From an uncultured Gallionellaceae bacterium (GTDB lineage Bacteria > Pseudomonadota > Gammaproteobacteria > Burkholderiales > Gallionellaceae), in contig CAIRAO010000274.1 of the NCBI GenBank assembly GCA_903876625.1, positions 1 to 42,277 on the forward strand: a DNA stretch of 42,277 nt. Direction: 5' to 3'. The translations under genes and the position numbers were made by a program. How positions within the stretch are numbered: the stretch's first letter is position 1; the number at the start of each line of letters is the position of its first letter. The notes under the pieces are model-generated. The model was given only the letters and a program-made list of their open reading frames with translations. It was not told the origin of the DNA and ran no database searches. Shown piece by piece: positions 24,919 through 33,820 of this stretch.

Positions 24919-25956
24919 ATGCCAAGAGCTCGAAGTATAAATCAAAACTATACGTCTGACGTGTTACCGAATTTTCGCAATCTCGGTGTTGTATTGCGTA
25001 TTGTAGTGCTAGTGAACGGATTGGCTTTTTTTGTTACATTGACTCAGGCAACCTCAATTCAGGATCTTTGGCAACGAATTGTGTATGGTTCGGCATTCTT
25101 GCAGCCTGTTTTGTTGGCATGTCTTTTGGTTCTTTATGCACTTAACGAAATTCTGGTTCGTTTAACCTACCGCCAGGGAATGGCTGGAGTTCTGCTTACT
25201 GCAACTTTCTTATCCTGGGCAATTGCCCAACTTGGTGAAGATCTTTTTGCATCTCCAGCAGAGTATGGCGCATTTCATGTTTGGCAACTTATCGCTCTAA
25301 GTATGATGGTGGCAACTCTTGCCCTGGTTTATTTTCGCCTGCGTGCGCATTCGCTTTCTCCGGCTTTGGCAGATGCCCGCTTGCAGGCGCTGCAAGCCAG
25401 AATCCGTCCCCATTTCCTTTTCAACAGCATCAATGCTGTTCTAGGTATAGTGCGAAGCAACCCGAAACGCGCCGAGAGTGCGCTTGAGGACATGGCCGAT
25501 TTGTTTCGTATGGCGATGTCGGACAATCAAGAGCTGGTTACCTTGAGAAAAGAAATCGAACTAACCAGGCAATATCTGGCATTGGAACAATTGCGCCTGG
25601 GGGATAGGCTCAAAATAAACTGGCAGTTGCAGGATATGCCACAAGATGCGCTGATTCCACCGTTAGTATTGCAACCATTGCTGGAAAATGCTGTTTACCA
25701 CGGCATTGAGCCCCTGCACGAAGGAGGCGAAATCAAGATTAAGATACACCTTAATGGAAAAGAATTGCATCTGGATGTGTACAATCCTTTTCTGCCTGAT
25801 GGAAAAGATCATGATGGAAATAAAATGGCGCTGGTCAATATTCGCGAACGACTTTCTCTTTTGTTTGATGTAGAAGCAAGTTATAACGTCGATGCAGGAA
25901 TAGATTTTTATCGTGTCCATATTACAATCCCCTATGTTAGAGAGGAATTTCAATGA
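24919..25956 (+). CDS. algZ: LytS/AlgZ-type sensor histidine kinase
   Basis: Membrane kinase of the His_kinase (PF06580) family, partner of the LytTR regulator downstream. 345 residues, ATG preceded by AAAGGAG. Four hydrophobic segments at about 24-43, 60-80, 88-108 and 120-138. The phosphoacceptor region [13 protein letters not shown] has H165 and the ATP-binding N-box is [13 protein letters not shown]. It lacks the full classical HATPase set, as is normal for this family. The stop overlaps the next ATG by 4 bp. The pairing with argH and algR supports AlgZ/FimS homology; the regulated genes here are unknown. Confidence 0.88.
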   Translation: MPRARSINQNYTSDVLPNFRNLGVVLRIVVLVNGLAFFVTLTQATSIQDLWQRIVYGSAFLQPVLLACLLVLYALNEILVRLTYRQGMAGVLLTATFLSWAIAQLGEDLFASPAEYGAFHVWQLIALSMMVATLALVYFRLRAHSLSPALADARLQALQARIRPHFLFNSINAVLGIVRSNPKRAESALEDMADLFRMAMSDNQELVTLRKEIELTRQYLALEQLRLGDRLKINWQLQDMPQDALIPPLVLQPLLENAVYHGIEPLHEGGEIKIKIHLNGKELHLDVYNPFLPDGKDHDGNKMALVNIRERLSLLFDVEASYNVDAGIDFYRVHITIPYVREEFQ

Positions 25957-26717
25957 ACGTTGTTGAATTACCCTTGGCGGTATTCGTAGTTGACGATGAG
26001 CCGCCCGCACGAAACCGACTCAAAGATCTTCTTGCCGATTGCGCCGAACAACTTCCCTTAACTATGGTTGGCGAAGCAGGCAATGGAGTTGAAGCACTGG
26101 ATAAACTTTCAGAAGTTCACGCCGATGTGGTACTGGTCGATATTCGTATGCCACAGATGGATGGTATCGAATTAGCACAGCATCTCAACAAATTGCACAA
26201 ACCGCCAGTCATTGTATTTACAACAGCCTATGATAGTTACGCTGTAAAAGCCTTTGAACAGCGTGCAATCGATTATTTATTAAAACCAATTCGTTTGGGG
26301 CGATTGTTTGAAGCGCTAACCCGCGCACGTTCTGCCGTGCCAGTGAGGAGCGAAGTATTGCAGGAACTTACCCCGGAGCCACGCAAAAATCTTTCTATTC
26401 ATGAACGCGGTAAAATCATATTAGTCCCGATCGAGCAGATACTTTTCCTGCGCGCAGAATTGAAATATATAACCGTGCGTACAGTGGATAACGAATATCT
26501 TATAGAAGAGTCACTTATCGCGTTAGAAAAAGAATTCGCAACCCGTTTTGTGCGGATTCATCGCAACTGTCTAGTGGCAAAGGAAGAGATCGAAGGCTTC
26601 GAAAAAGTGGCCGAATCAGAAAACAGTGAATCACACTGGGCTGTAAAGTTGAAGGGATTGACAGAATTGCTGCCGATAAGCCGCAGGCAACAATCCATCG
26701 TGAGAGAGTTTAGTTGA
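25953..26717 (+). CDS. algR: LytTR-family response regulator, AlgR-like
   Basis: DNA-binding response regulator. 254 residues. Receiver domain about 8-125 with acidic pocket D14-D15, phosphoacceptor D63 (LVDIRMPQMDG), and K near residue 112 (DYLLKPI). LytTR DNA-binding domain about 148-250 (ERGKIILVPIEQILFLRAELKYI, VRIHRNCLVA). In Pseudomonas, AlgR controls alginate and twitching; here the following gene is not hemC, so the local synteny ends after this gene. Start ATG overlaps the kinase stop. Confidence 0.9.
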   Translation: MNVVELPLAVFVVDDEPPARNRLKDLLADCAEQLPLTMVGEAGNGVEALDKLSEVHADVVLVDIRMPQMDGIELAQHLNKLHKPPVIVFTTAYDSYAVKAFEQRAIDYLLKPIRLGRLFEALTRARSAVPVRSEVLQELTPEPRKNLSIHERGKIILVPIEQILFLRAELKYITVRTVDNEYLIEESLIALEKEFATRFVRIHRNCLVAKEEIEGFEKVAESENSESHWAVKLKGLTELLPISRRQQSIVREFS

Positions 26718-26787
26718 CGATGAGAAACAAATGCAAGCTCACATGGTGCAAAAGCGCAAATTGAAAAATGAATTTGGGGGGGTAGGA

Positions 26788-27024
26788 ATGAATACGAAAA
26801 TCAAAGATGTTTTATTAACATTATTAGTACTATGCATTTCTGTATTGGTTTCCGAAAATGCGCAAGCTGTTATGAGCATGCCAGAGAGAGAAAGAGCCCA
26901 ATCAATTGTATGGATCGTTGAAATCGCTACTTTTATAACTGCTCTTGCAATTGCATTTATTGTTTGGAAAGTGAGCAAAAGAGACAAAAAAAATAATAAA
27001 ACTTCTGAAGTTGATCAAGGATAG
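26788..27024 (+). CDS. Small hypothetical exported/membrane protein
   Basis: 78 residues from ATG 26788, which follows a GGGGGGGTAGGA run; the longer reading from 26731 is less likely. A signal-like hydrophobic segment (about 8-24, ending ENAQA) is followed by a second hydrophobic helix (about 38-58) and a lysine-rich tail (KRDKKNNK). I do not recognise a family. It may be coexpressed with the two-component genes 70 bp upstream or stand alone. Confidence 0.6.
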   Translation: MNTKIKDVLLTLLVLCISVLVSENAQAVMSMPERERAQSIVWIVEIATFITALAIAFIVWKVSKRDKKNNKTSEVDQG

Positions 27025-27158
27025 CAGCTCGGGGAAATATTAGGGAGAATTATTCAATTAGCAAAAAAGCGCGCTGAGTCTTAAAATTATCATCAATTGT
27101 TAATACGGCAAGTATTACAATCAAACGTTAATTTGTTTAAATTTAGGAAAATGTAGAT

Positions 27159-27677
27159 ATGGAAGATTTATTTGAAGGGCTTATTTTTCGAAGTCGCTGG
27201 CTGATGGCGCCAATGTATATGGGGTTGGTTGGGGGATTGGTGATCCTGTTGATCAAATTTTCCCAAGAGTTTTACCACATCGTAATTCATCTGTTGGACA
27301 CCTCAGAAAGAGAATCTGTCCTTTCAATTCTGGCTCTGGTGGATATCACCTTAGTGTCAAATCTTCTTATAATGGTGATTTTCAGTGGGTATGAAAACTT
27401 TGTCTCAAAAATCGATGTTGCCGACCATGTGGACAAACCAGATTGGATGGGCAAAGTTGACTATTCGGGTTTGAAGCTCAAATTGATTGGTTCGATCGTG
27501 GCAATTTCAGCCATCGATTTGTTGAAGGCATTCATGCACATCACAACGCCAGGGGTTGAGCATCTAACTGATTCTCAACTTGGATGGATGGTTGGCATTC
27601 ATATGGTTTTGATTATTTCGGGAGTACTGTTTGCATGGATGGACCGAATATCCGAGCCACCGTCCGAAGTACATTAG
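27159..27677 (+). CDS. yqhA: YqhA family (UPF0114) membrane protein
   Basis: Inner-membrane protein of unknown function. 172 residues with four predicted hydrophobic segments (about 17-35, 55-76, 105-125, 142-160). The opening FRSRWLMAPMYMGLV and the DITLVSNLLIMVIFSGYENFVS segment are characteristic of UPF0114. Stand-alone spacing upstream (134 bp) suggests its own promoter. Confidence 0.9.
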   Translation: MEDLFEGLIFRSRWLMAPMYMGLVGGLVILLIKFSQEFYHIVIHLLDTSERESVLSILALVDITLVSNLLIMVIFSGYENFVSKIDVADHVDKPDWMGKVDYSGLKLKLIGSIVAISAIDLLKAFMHITTPGVEHLTDSQLGWMVGIHMVLIISGVLFAWMDRISEPPSEVH

Positions 27678-27702
27678 TAACGCACTGAGAAAGCGTATAT
27701 AA

Positions 27703-27894
27703 GTGAAATATCGGCATTACAAGGGTGGTATCTATGAAGTAGTCTGCGAGGCGCAGCTTGAATCCGACCCTGGTGTCATCATGATTGTTTATAAAGACGA
27801 GGACGGACAAATTTGGGCACGCCCTCGCGCCGAATTTTTCGGACTTGTTAAACACGAAGGCAATACGTTACAGAGATTTTCACCCATAAATTGA
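27703..27894 (+). CDS. DUF1653 family protein
   Basis: 63-residue cytoplasmic protein. GTG start at 27703 is chosen because the family begins MKYRHYKGG. The pattern YxHYKGGxYEVV, then YxDEDGxIWARPxxEFFxxV, matches DUF1653. Molecular role unknown. No strong ribosome site precedes it, and it follows yqhA by 25 bp so it may be cotranscribed. Confidence 0.85.
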   Translation: MKYRHYKGGIYEVVCEAQLESDPGVIMIVYKDEDGQIWARPRAEFFGLVKHEGNTLQRFSPIN

Positions 27895-27944
27895 TTTACT
27901 AGCGTTGCAATTTTTTCACCAACAGTTATTTTAGGAAAATCAAA

Positions 27945-28187
27945 ATGAACAAAGAAGAAATTATTAATATTATCGAATCTACATTGACCAGCGGAGACAA
28001 AACACCGGGTATTTTTGACCTCCCAAAAATTATAGCGATCAAATCTGAGTTGCAATCTTGTCACTCGGTCGATGACATTTTGGGAATTATTGATGAGCAT
28101 CGTGGTCTTATTTCGAAAGCATTTGGTTTGAGTGACGACGCGATTGACTCGGCAGTGCAAAAAATTAAGGCCTTTGAAGGAAAATAA
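27945..28187 (+). CDS. Small hypothetical protein
   Basis: 80 residues, start ATG 27945 with TAGGA upstream. Predicted to be mostly helical and slightly acidic, without signal peptide or membrane segment. I recognise no domain. It precedes the HiPIP gene by 16 bp, so shared transcription is likely; whether it helps that electron carrier is unknown. Confidence 0.6.
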   Translation: MNKEEIINIIESTLTSGDKTPGIFDLPKIIAIKSELQSCHSVDDILGIIDEHRGLISKAFGLSDDAIDSAVQKIKAFEGK

Positions 28188-28203
28188 CTGCAGGTCAATA
28201 AAT

Positions 28204-28485
28204 ATGAGTACCGATCTAGTTCGGCGCAGGTGGATGAAAAATATTAGCGGTTCGATTATTCTCGTGCCGCTGTTTTTTTTGTCCAGATATGCAGAAGCCA
28301 AAACAAATGAGGCTCTACGTGCTCAGTTGAAATATCAAATTACGCCCAAGGAGAGCATGAAATGCTTAACTTGTCTTGAATTTATCCCCGGAAAAACAAA
28401 CAAGGACTTGGGTGGCTGCAAAGTGTTGCCGGGAGATGACGAAATTTCTCCCGATGGCTATTGCACGAGTTGGAACACGATGTAA
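28204..28485 (+). CDS. High-potential iron-sulfur protein (HiPIP)
   Basis: Periplasmic electron carrier with one [4Fe-4S] cluster at high potential. 93 residues from ATG 28204. The four cluster cysteines are C54, C57, C72 and C87 in the HiPIP pattern CxxCxxF ... C ... ISPDGYCTSW, and the conserved tyrosine lies in LKYQ before them. The N-terminus has an RRRW twin-arginine-like motif followed by a hydrophobic stretch ending about residue 32, fitting Tat export of a folded cluster protein. HiPIPs typically link bc1 or other quinol oxidisers to oxidases, reductases or iron oxidation; the partner is not in the window. It runs into purU, which converges on it. Confidence 0.88.
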   Translation: MSTDLVRRRWMKNISGSIILVPLFFLSRYAEAKTNEALRAQLKYQITPKESMKCLTCLEFIPGKTNKDLGGCKVLPGDDEISPDGYCTSWNTM

Positions 28486-28518
28486 TGAGATCAGGTAGTT
28501 TTATCTTGGCTGAATGAT

Positions 28519-29373
28519 TTAGCGAAATACGATAGTCTTGTTTCCCCACACCAGCACGCGGTCTTCTACATGATATCGAAGGCCGCGTGACAACACGGCT
28601 CGTTCAATGTCGCGGCCATAGCGCACCAAATCGTCTACCGTGTCCCCATGATCAATGCGAACTGTATCCTGTTCGATGATCGGCCCGGCATCTAACTCAT
28701 TAGTAACATAATGACAAGTTGCGCCAATGAGTTTTACGCCACGCTGGTAAGCCTGATGATAAGGCTTTGCACCGACGAAAGAAGGCAAAAAACTGTGGTG
28801 AATATTAATGATTTTGCCTGGGTAACGCTGGCACAAGCTTGGGGGAATGATCTGCATGAAGCGCGCCAATATCATCGCGTCTGCCTGATATGAATTATAT
28901 AAATTAGAAATCGTGTCAAACGCGCTTTCCTTATTCGACATGTCCACATAGTGGTAGGGGATTTTATGCCACTCGACAAAGCTGCTCAGGTCCATGTGAT
29001 TAGAGATCACACACGCAATATCAACATTCAGTTCACCGGTTCGCCAGCGATGCAAAAGATCGTTTAAACAGTGATCCTGTTTGCTGACCAGAATGGCGAG
29101 ACGTTTTTTTTGGGCAGAATCACTGATATGCCAATCCATATCAAATTCTTTTGCCAAACTGGTAAAGTGAGCGTTAAATTCAGTCAAACCAAAAGGTAAA
29201 GAATCTGCGCGTATCTCTTGCCGCATAAAAAAACGCTGCATTTCTTGCTCGGTGTAATAACTGGCTTCAACAATAAATCCCCCATGCTGGGCGATCAAAC
29301 CGCTGACTGCGGCTATGATGCCAGCGCGGTCGGGGCAAGAGATGGTCAATGTGTAGATGCGGGTGGTGCTCAT
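28519..29373 (-). CDS. purU: Formyltetrahydrofolate deformylase
   Basis: Hydrolyses 10-formyl-THF to THF and formate, balancing one-carbon pools. 284 residues: N-terminal ACT domain about 5-85 (ISCPDRAGIIAAVSGLIAQHGG) and formyltransferase-fold catalytic domain about 88-284. Family motifs NIHHSFLPSF, GAKPYHQAY and GATCHYVTNELDAGPII are present, including the catalytic Asn, His and Asp positions. Usual length. It is single-gene, divergent from a small membrane protein gene. Confidence 0.95.
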   Translation of the reverse strand: MSTTRIYTLTISCPDRAGIIAAVSGLIAQHGGFIVEASYYTEQEMQRFFMRQEIRADSLPFGLTEFNAHFTSLAKEFDMDWHISDSAQKKRLAILVSKQDHCLNDLLHRWRTGELNVDIACVISNHMDLSSFVEWHKIPYHYVDMSNKESAFDTISNLYNSYQADAMILARFMQIIPPSLCQRYPGKIINIHHSFLPSFVGAKPYHQAYQRGVKLIGATCHYVTNELDAGPIIEQDTVRIDHGDTVDDLVRYGRDIERAVLSRGLRYHVEDRVLVWGNKTIVFR

Positions 29374-29430
29374 ACTGAAATTCCTTTAAATTCGATTGGA
29401 TGATTTTAACTCTTTTATAGAAAGTAAAAT

Positions 29431-29682
29431 ATGTTTGAGCTGCCTTCAATGTGGAATTTGATCATATCAACACTCGTGTTTATTATTGTCGCCTGGTATA
29501 TACGGCGATATTTCGCGGAACAGGGAATATCAAAAGGTATGTCGCGTGGGCTATTGGTATTCATACTTGCATCAATAGTGTCTTGGGGTGCGGGTGAAGT
29601 GGTAGACTGGATTCAAGGACCGCAACCCACTTCACAAATTCCAAGTGATCCTGCACAAATTTTGAAATCTCTTGGGCAGTAA
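29431..29682 (+). CDS. Small hypothetical membrane protein
   Basis: 83 residues with two hydrophobic helices (about 8-23 and 41-58) separated by a short basic loop (RRYFAEQGISKGMSRG), then a proline-rich tail. No family recognised. It has its own terminator at 29713-29738 and starts 57 bp from the divergent purU, so it is probably a real single-gene unit. Confidence 0.6.
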   Translation: MFELPSMWNLIISTLVFIIVAWYIRRYFAEQGISKGMSRGLLVFILASIVSWGAGEVVDWIQGPQPTSQIPSDPAQILKSLGQ

Positions 29683-29712
29683 CAACAAATTGCGATTTAT
29701 TTTTGAAATTGC

Positions 29713-29738
29713 CACTAGAAGGGCTAGTGAGTTTTTTT
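29713..29738 (+). terminator. Terminator overlapping the end of the deacetylase gene
   Basis: CACTAG (29713-29718) and CTAGTG (29724-29729) around AAGGG, followed by AG and seven T. It ends the small plus-strand gene. The minus-strand deacetylase stop codon lies inside the right arm. Confidence 0.6.
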
Positions 29739-30464
29739 GTTGATTACTTTCAATTCAACCTGGTCAAGACGAACGAAGACAAATCCGGCTTTAGTTAAAT
29801 AATCAAGTCCGACAGCAAGTCCTTCGGCTGTATCAGAGGCAGGTTTGTTCATATGGGCGATAATCACATCACCTGCTTTTACGTGCGCCAGCCTTTTTTC
29901 AATGGTGATTTTTTTGGAGGTAGCACCGGCATCTGCATTGACAGAAAAGCCCGCAATTTTGTAACCCAGTTTGTCAATTTCCTCGATTGCCAGGGGATCA
30001 TATTCAGCGGTTGCGGCTCTATACCAATGAGGTGCAATACCAGTTGCCTTTTCAACTGCACGAGCGCCCTCGATCACTTCACGGCGGAGATGAATAATGT
30101 CGGGTTCGCCAGAGATACCATAAACTTTTCTATCAGTGCCGATAATTGCCGGAATATGCTTTTCACCATGATCTTCAACATCAAACAGATCCAGGTGCGC
30201 CTTGATAATAGACACACCCTGTGGATTCTTGAGTAACCATTTTTTGGTGGCAAAAATGGTTGCCGGAATTTGGTGTCGAATCAGATATTCGATAAGGTCG
30301 TCGTCAAATTTACCGGAGCATGCATCAAGCGTTAAAGCAACTTTCTTGTCTGAATCCGGTTGTAAAACAACTCGATCATGTATTTCAATAGGAAGTTGAT
30401 CTGAAGCAGAAGAAAGTGGCGCAATGAACATTGCCAGAATCATTAAAAAAGTGAGTTTCATCAT
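29724..30464 (-). CDS. Exported polysaccharide deacetylase-like protein
   Basis: Predicted periplasmic or outer-face carbohydrate esterase 4 (NodB-homology) protein. 246 residues, signal peptide about 1-20. The usual TFDDG motif is TLDAC here (T45, D47, A48, C49): the first Asp, the catalytic base, is kept but the second, a metal ligand, is Ala. D99-region EDHGEKH keeps both histidines (H99, H103). This pattern belongs to a divergent subgroup, so activity and substrate are uncertain. It starts 2 bp after the murI stop, in the ybiT-murI operon, hinting at a cell-wall link. Confidence 0.8.
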   Translation of the reverse strand: MMKLTFLMILAMFIAPLSSASDQLPIEIHDRVVLQPDSDKKVALTLDACSGKFDDDLIEYLIRHQIPATIFATKKWLLKNPQGVSIIKAHLDLFDVEDHGEKHIPAIIGTDRKVYGISGEPDIIHLRREVIEGARAVEKATGIAPHWYRAATAEYDPLAIEEIDKLGYKIAGFSVNADAGATSKKITIEKRLAHVKAGDVIIAHMNKPASDTAEGLAVGLDYLTKAGFVFVRLDQVELKVINKKTH

Positions 30465-30466
30465 GG

Positions 30467-31297
30467 CTATAAAAATTCGTTGGGTAATAAATTTACTTGG
30501 ATACTTTCACCCCAAAGTACAGACATAATACTCTTAGCTTTTGCTGGTTCTGCGCTGGTAAAAAACTTTGTGTGAGCATTCTCTTTGCATTCATGTTGAG
30601 CAATTGCAAGCTGTGCCTCTCGGACCGGTAGTTCACTCTTAATGCGTCGTTGTAGTTGGCGTGCGACGGCCTCACCAGTATCAACAATCACAACATTATT
30701 ACCCACTACTTCGCGAATCAGTGGCGATAGAAAAGGATAGTGTGTGCAACCCAAGATCAATGTGTCTGCCCCGCGTTCCAGCAGAGGCGATGTATAATTT
30801 TCGATCAGTTTGCGAGTTCGATCACTGCTTAATTCGCCCGACTCAACTTGCTCGACCAAACCCGGGCATCCTTGGGTGACAATCTCAACCTCTTCACCAT
30901 AGCGTTCCAGCAATGCGGCAAAGCGAGCGCTCTCTAAGGTGCCAATGGTCGCAAGCACTCCGACGACACCGGTTTTTGTTGCAGCAACTGCAGGCTTGAC
31001 AGCGGGCTCCATGCCCACGATGGGCACGCTAAACTGGTTGCGCAAACACGCAACAGCTGCAGCGGTAGCAGTGTTGCATGCAATGACAATGGCATCCGCA
31101 CCTTGCTCGACCAAAAAGCGGGTGAGGATTTGCGCGCGTTGCAATATATATTCAGGCGATTTATCACCATAAGGAACGTGAGCCGAGTCGGCGATGTAGA
31201 TCAAGCGCTCATCGGGAAGTAATCGGCGAATATGCTGCAGCACGGAAAGTCCGCCCACACCAGAATCGAAAACACCGATCGCTCCCGAATATTTCAT
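30467..31297 (-). CDS. murI: Glutamate racemase
   Basis: Makes D-glutamate for peptidoglycan without a cofactor. 276 residues. The two catalytic cysteines are C74 (ACNTAT) and C184 (GCTHYP), with the DSGVGGLSVL opening and the YIADSAHVPYGDK loop typical of MurI. It is 6 bp after ybiT and 2 bp before the deacetylase. Confidence 0.96.
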   Translation of the reverse strand: MKYSGAIGVFDSGVGGLSVLQHIRRLLPDERLIYIADSAHVPYGDKSPEYILQRAQILTRFLVEQGADAIVIACNTATAAAVACLRNQFSVPIVGMEPAVKPAVAATKTGVVGVLATIGTLESARFAALLERYGEEVEIVTQGCPGLVEQVESGELSSDRTRKLIENYTSPLLERGADTLILGCTHYPFLSPLIREVVGNNVVIVDTGEAVARQLQRRIKSELPVREAQLAIAQHECKENAHTKFFTSAEPAKAKSIMSVLWGESIQVNLLPNEFL

Positions 31298-31303
31298 GAA
31301 TCC

Positions 31304-32899
31304 TTAGGGCACAACTTGATCGCGTAAAAATTCTTCATACGTGCCGTGGTAATCGTTCACACCTTTGGCTGAAATCTCAATAATTCTTGTTGCCAGCGAA
31401 CTCACGAATTCGCGGTCGTGGCTTACAAATACAAGCGTGCCTTTAAATTCGAGCAGTGCCGTGTTGAGCGCTTCGATCGATTCCATATCCATATGGTTGG
31501 TCGGCTCATCCATCAGCAGTACATTGGGTCGCGCGAGCATGAGTTTGCCAAACATCATACGGCCCTTTTCGCCGCCGGAGAGCACTTTTACACGCTTTTT
31601 AACGTCGTCTCCGGAGAAAAGCAACCGTCCCAATGTACCGCGCACCACTTGGTCGTCATCGTTCGGCCCGCGCCAATCGATCATCCAATCCATCATCAAT
31701 TTATCTTCGGCAAACTCATGCGTATGATCCTGCGCATAGTAGCCGGGCTTGGCTTTGTCCGCCCATTTGATAGTGCCTGTATTAGGCGCAAGATCACCTG
31801 CGAGACAGCGCAGCAGCGTGGTTTTGCCGATACCATTCGGGCCAATGATCGCAACCTTTTCGCCGGCGTCGATACGGAAATTGACGTTGGAGAAAAGTAC
31901 CTTGTCGTAACCCTTGGACAAATGTTGAACTTCTACCGCGACACGATGCAGTTTTTCGCGTTCGTCATATTCGAAACGAATGAAAGGATATTGGCGGCTG
32001 GAAGGTTTGATATCTTCAATCTTGATCTTGTCGATCTGCCGTGCACGCGAAGTGGCTTGCTTGGCCTTGGAAGCATTGGCCGAAAAACGTGCCACGAAGG
32101 CTCTCAACTCGGCAACTTTTTCTTTTGCTTTAGTATTGTCCGCAGACTGCTGCTCACGCGCCTGTGTGGAAGCCAACATATATTCGTCGTAAGTGCCCGG
32201 ATACACTGTGATCTTGCCATAGTCCAAGTCGGCCATGTGCGTGCAAACGCTGTTCAGAAAGTGGCGGTCATGCGAAATAATCACCATTGTGCAATTGCGC
32301 GCGTTGAGGATATCTTCCACCCAACGAATGGTGTTGATATCAAGGTTGTTGGTCGGTTCATCCAGTAGCAGAATGTCCGGATTGGAAAACAGCGCCTGTG
32401 CCAGCAAGACGCGCAGCTTGAAACCCGGAGCGACAGCACTCATTTGGCCTTGGTGCAACTCTTGCGCAATGCCGACTCCGTTCAACAATTCGCCAGCGCG
32501 CGCCTCGGCGGTGTAACCGTCATATTCGGCAAAGGTGGCCTCCAGATCGGCGGCGCGCATGTAGTCTTCTTCGCTCGCATCCGGATTAGCGTAGATAGCG
32601 TCGCGTTCGGACATCACGCCCCACATCTCGTTGTGACCCATCATCACAACATCCAGTACGCGCTTGTCCTCAAAAGCGAACTGGTCCTGACTCAACTTGC
32701 CGAGGCGCTCTCCCCTATCCAGCATAACCTCACCCGAAGTTTGCTCCAGATCGCGCCCCAAAATCTTCATAAAAGTAGACTTGCCGCAACCGTTGGCACC
32801 GATCAGGCCATAACGGTTGCCGTCGCCAAATTTGACAGAGACATTTTCAAACAGGGGCTTCGCCCCGAATTGCATCGTGATATTTGCAGTGGAAAGCAT
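31304..32899 (-). CDS. ybiT: ABC-F ATPase, YbiT type
   Basis: Soluble ribosome-associated ABC-F protein with two ATP-binding domains and no membrane part. 531 residues. Walker A motifs GANGCGKST (about 34) and GPNGIGKTT (about 355), signature [10 protein letters not shown], and Walker [12 protein letters not shown] and [11 protein letters not shown]. The linker (about 240-300, charged, [25 protein letters not shown]) is the P-site tRNA interaction motif. Length and sequence fit YbiT rather than EttA or Uup. It heads the ybiT-murI-deacetylase operon. Confidence 0.92.
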   Translation of the reverse strand: MLSTANITMQFGAKPLFENVSVKFGDGNRYGLIGANGCGKSTFMKILGRDLEQTSGEVMLDRGERLGKLSQDQFAFEDKRVLDVVMMGHNEMWGVMSERDAIYANPDASEEDYMRAADLEATFAEYDGYTAEARAGELLNGVGIAQELHQGQMSAVAPGFKLRVLLAQALFSNPDILLLDEPTNNLDINTIRWVEDILNARNCTMVIISHDRHFLNSVCTHMADLDYGKITVYPGTYDEYMLASTQAREQQSADNTKAKEKVAELRAFVARFSANASKAKQATSRARQIDKIKIEDIKPSSRQYPFIRFEYDEREKLHRVAVEVQHLSKGYDKVLFSNVNFRIDAGEKVAIIGPNGIGKTTLLRCLAGDLAPNTGTIKWADKAKPGYYAQDHTHEFAEDKLMMDWMIDWRGPNDDDQVVRGTLGRLLFSGDDVKKRVKVLSGGEKGRMMFGKLMLARPNVLLMDEPTNHMDMESIEALNTALLEFKGTLVFVSHDREFVSSLATRIIEISAKGVNDYHGTYEEFLRDQVVP

Positions 32900-33204
32900 G
32901 ATGATGCCATAAAAATTAAGGCGCGCATTCTACCATTAGAGCAACTATGGAACTGATGCGCGTTCCTTTTTGGATGCCAAATTTTCTCTTACAGCGGTTA
33001 CCATGATAAAATGTAAGGGTATTAAATTACATATTTTGAATATAGTACTTAGTTAATTTTTAGTGCCTAAATAAACTCACTCTGTAATATATCGCAGAAC
33101 TATATTTTCAATAATGCGTTTGTACTCAAATACCAGTCTCGATTGGCTGGTCTCATTATGAACTGCAACCCTATGATCTACGTTTGCATCTTAAAGGAAC
33201 ATCA
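32900..33204. other. 305-bp AT-rich intergenic region
   Basis: Lies between divergent ybiT and the first beta-barrel gene, so both promoters must be here. I see no convincing -35/-10 pair, no long palindrome and no conserved RNA. A good ribosome site AAAGGAA (33193-33199) serves the gene at 33205. Confidence 0.5.
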
Positions 33205-33780
33205 ATGAAGGTATCAATACTGACAATCGTCCTACTCTCGTCACTTTCCTCAGTTGCTTCAGCTGAAGGGTATTATTTTGTGGCAACCGTGGGTCAGTCT
33301 TATTCGAATTTGTGCCCCAGCACGAACAAACTCCAATATGGCTGTTCTAATTCAGGTGATGCAGGCGAGTTCTCGGGAGGTTATTCAATCAATCCAAATC
33401 TCGGTGTTGAGATCAGTTATAAAATTCTGGGTACATATGCGGCATATGACCAAAACAGCTCTGGCACCGACGGTGCTGCTACTGCTTATACAAAAGCAGG
33501 TGCATTTGCTGCTACTGCAGTTGGCAATTATGAACTCTACAAAAATCTCTCCCTTATTGGAAAGTTGGGCATCGCCGATATCATGATTACCCAGCCATCT
33601 CAAGCAGGCAACCATACTGCAACCAATACAAATATTTTTTATGGCCTGGGTGTGCAGTATGATTTTACCAAGAGCGTTGCAGGACGTGCAGTTTGGGAAA
33701 ATTTGGGCACGGTTGGTAATGGCGATACTGGCGAAAGCCGTATGTCCATGCTTTCTGGCGGTCTCGTTTTTAAATATTAA
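33205..33780 (+). CDS. Outer-membrane beta-barrel protein, OmpA-like barrel
   Basis: 191 residues from ATG 33205, preceded by AAAGGAAC. Signal peptide about 1-20 (SSVASAEG). The rest is a small eight-stranded barrel pattern: alternating residues, GYSINPNLGVEISYKILG, GNYELYKNLSLIGKLGIAD, FYGLGVQYDFTKSVAGRAVWE, and a C-terminal aromatic (LVFKY) as a BAM signal. The two cysteines, CPSTNKLQYGC, sit in a predicted first surface loop. There is no OmpA peptidoglycan domain. Role unknown. It begins a run of three outer-membrane protein genes. Confidence 0.83.
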   Translation: MKVSILTIVLLSSLSSVASAEGYYFVATVGQSYSNLCPSTNKLQYGCSNSGDAGEFSGGYSINPNLGVEISYKILGTYAAYDQNSSGTDGAATAYTKAGAFAATAVGNYELYKNLSLIGKLGIADIMITQPSQAGNHTATNTNIFYGLGVQYDFTKSVAGRAVWENLGTVGNGDTGESRMSMLSGGLVFKY

Positions 33781-33820
33781 TTGGCTAACCCTGCCTCTAA
33801 TTCAGAAGGAATTTATTAAC

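Noticed and set aside
27789-28301. Minus-strand reading frame of 170 codons
   Set aside because: It runs opposite DUF1653, the 80-residue gene and the HiPIP, whose four cysteines and signature make the plus strand the coding one.
31418-32368. Long plus-strand reading frame of 316 codons
   Set aside because: It lies entirely opposite the well-supported ybiT gene, has no ribosome site and no domain; it is a shadow of the ABC-F codons.
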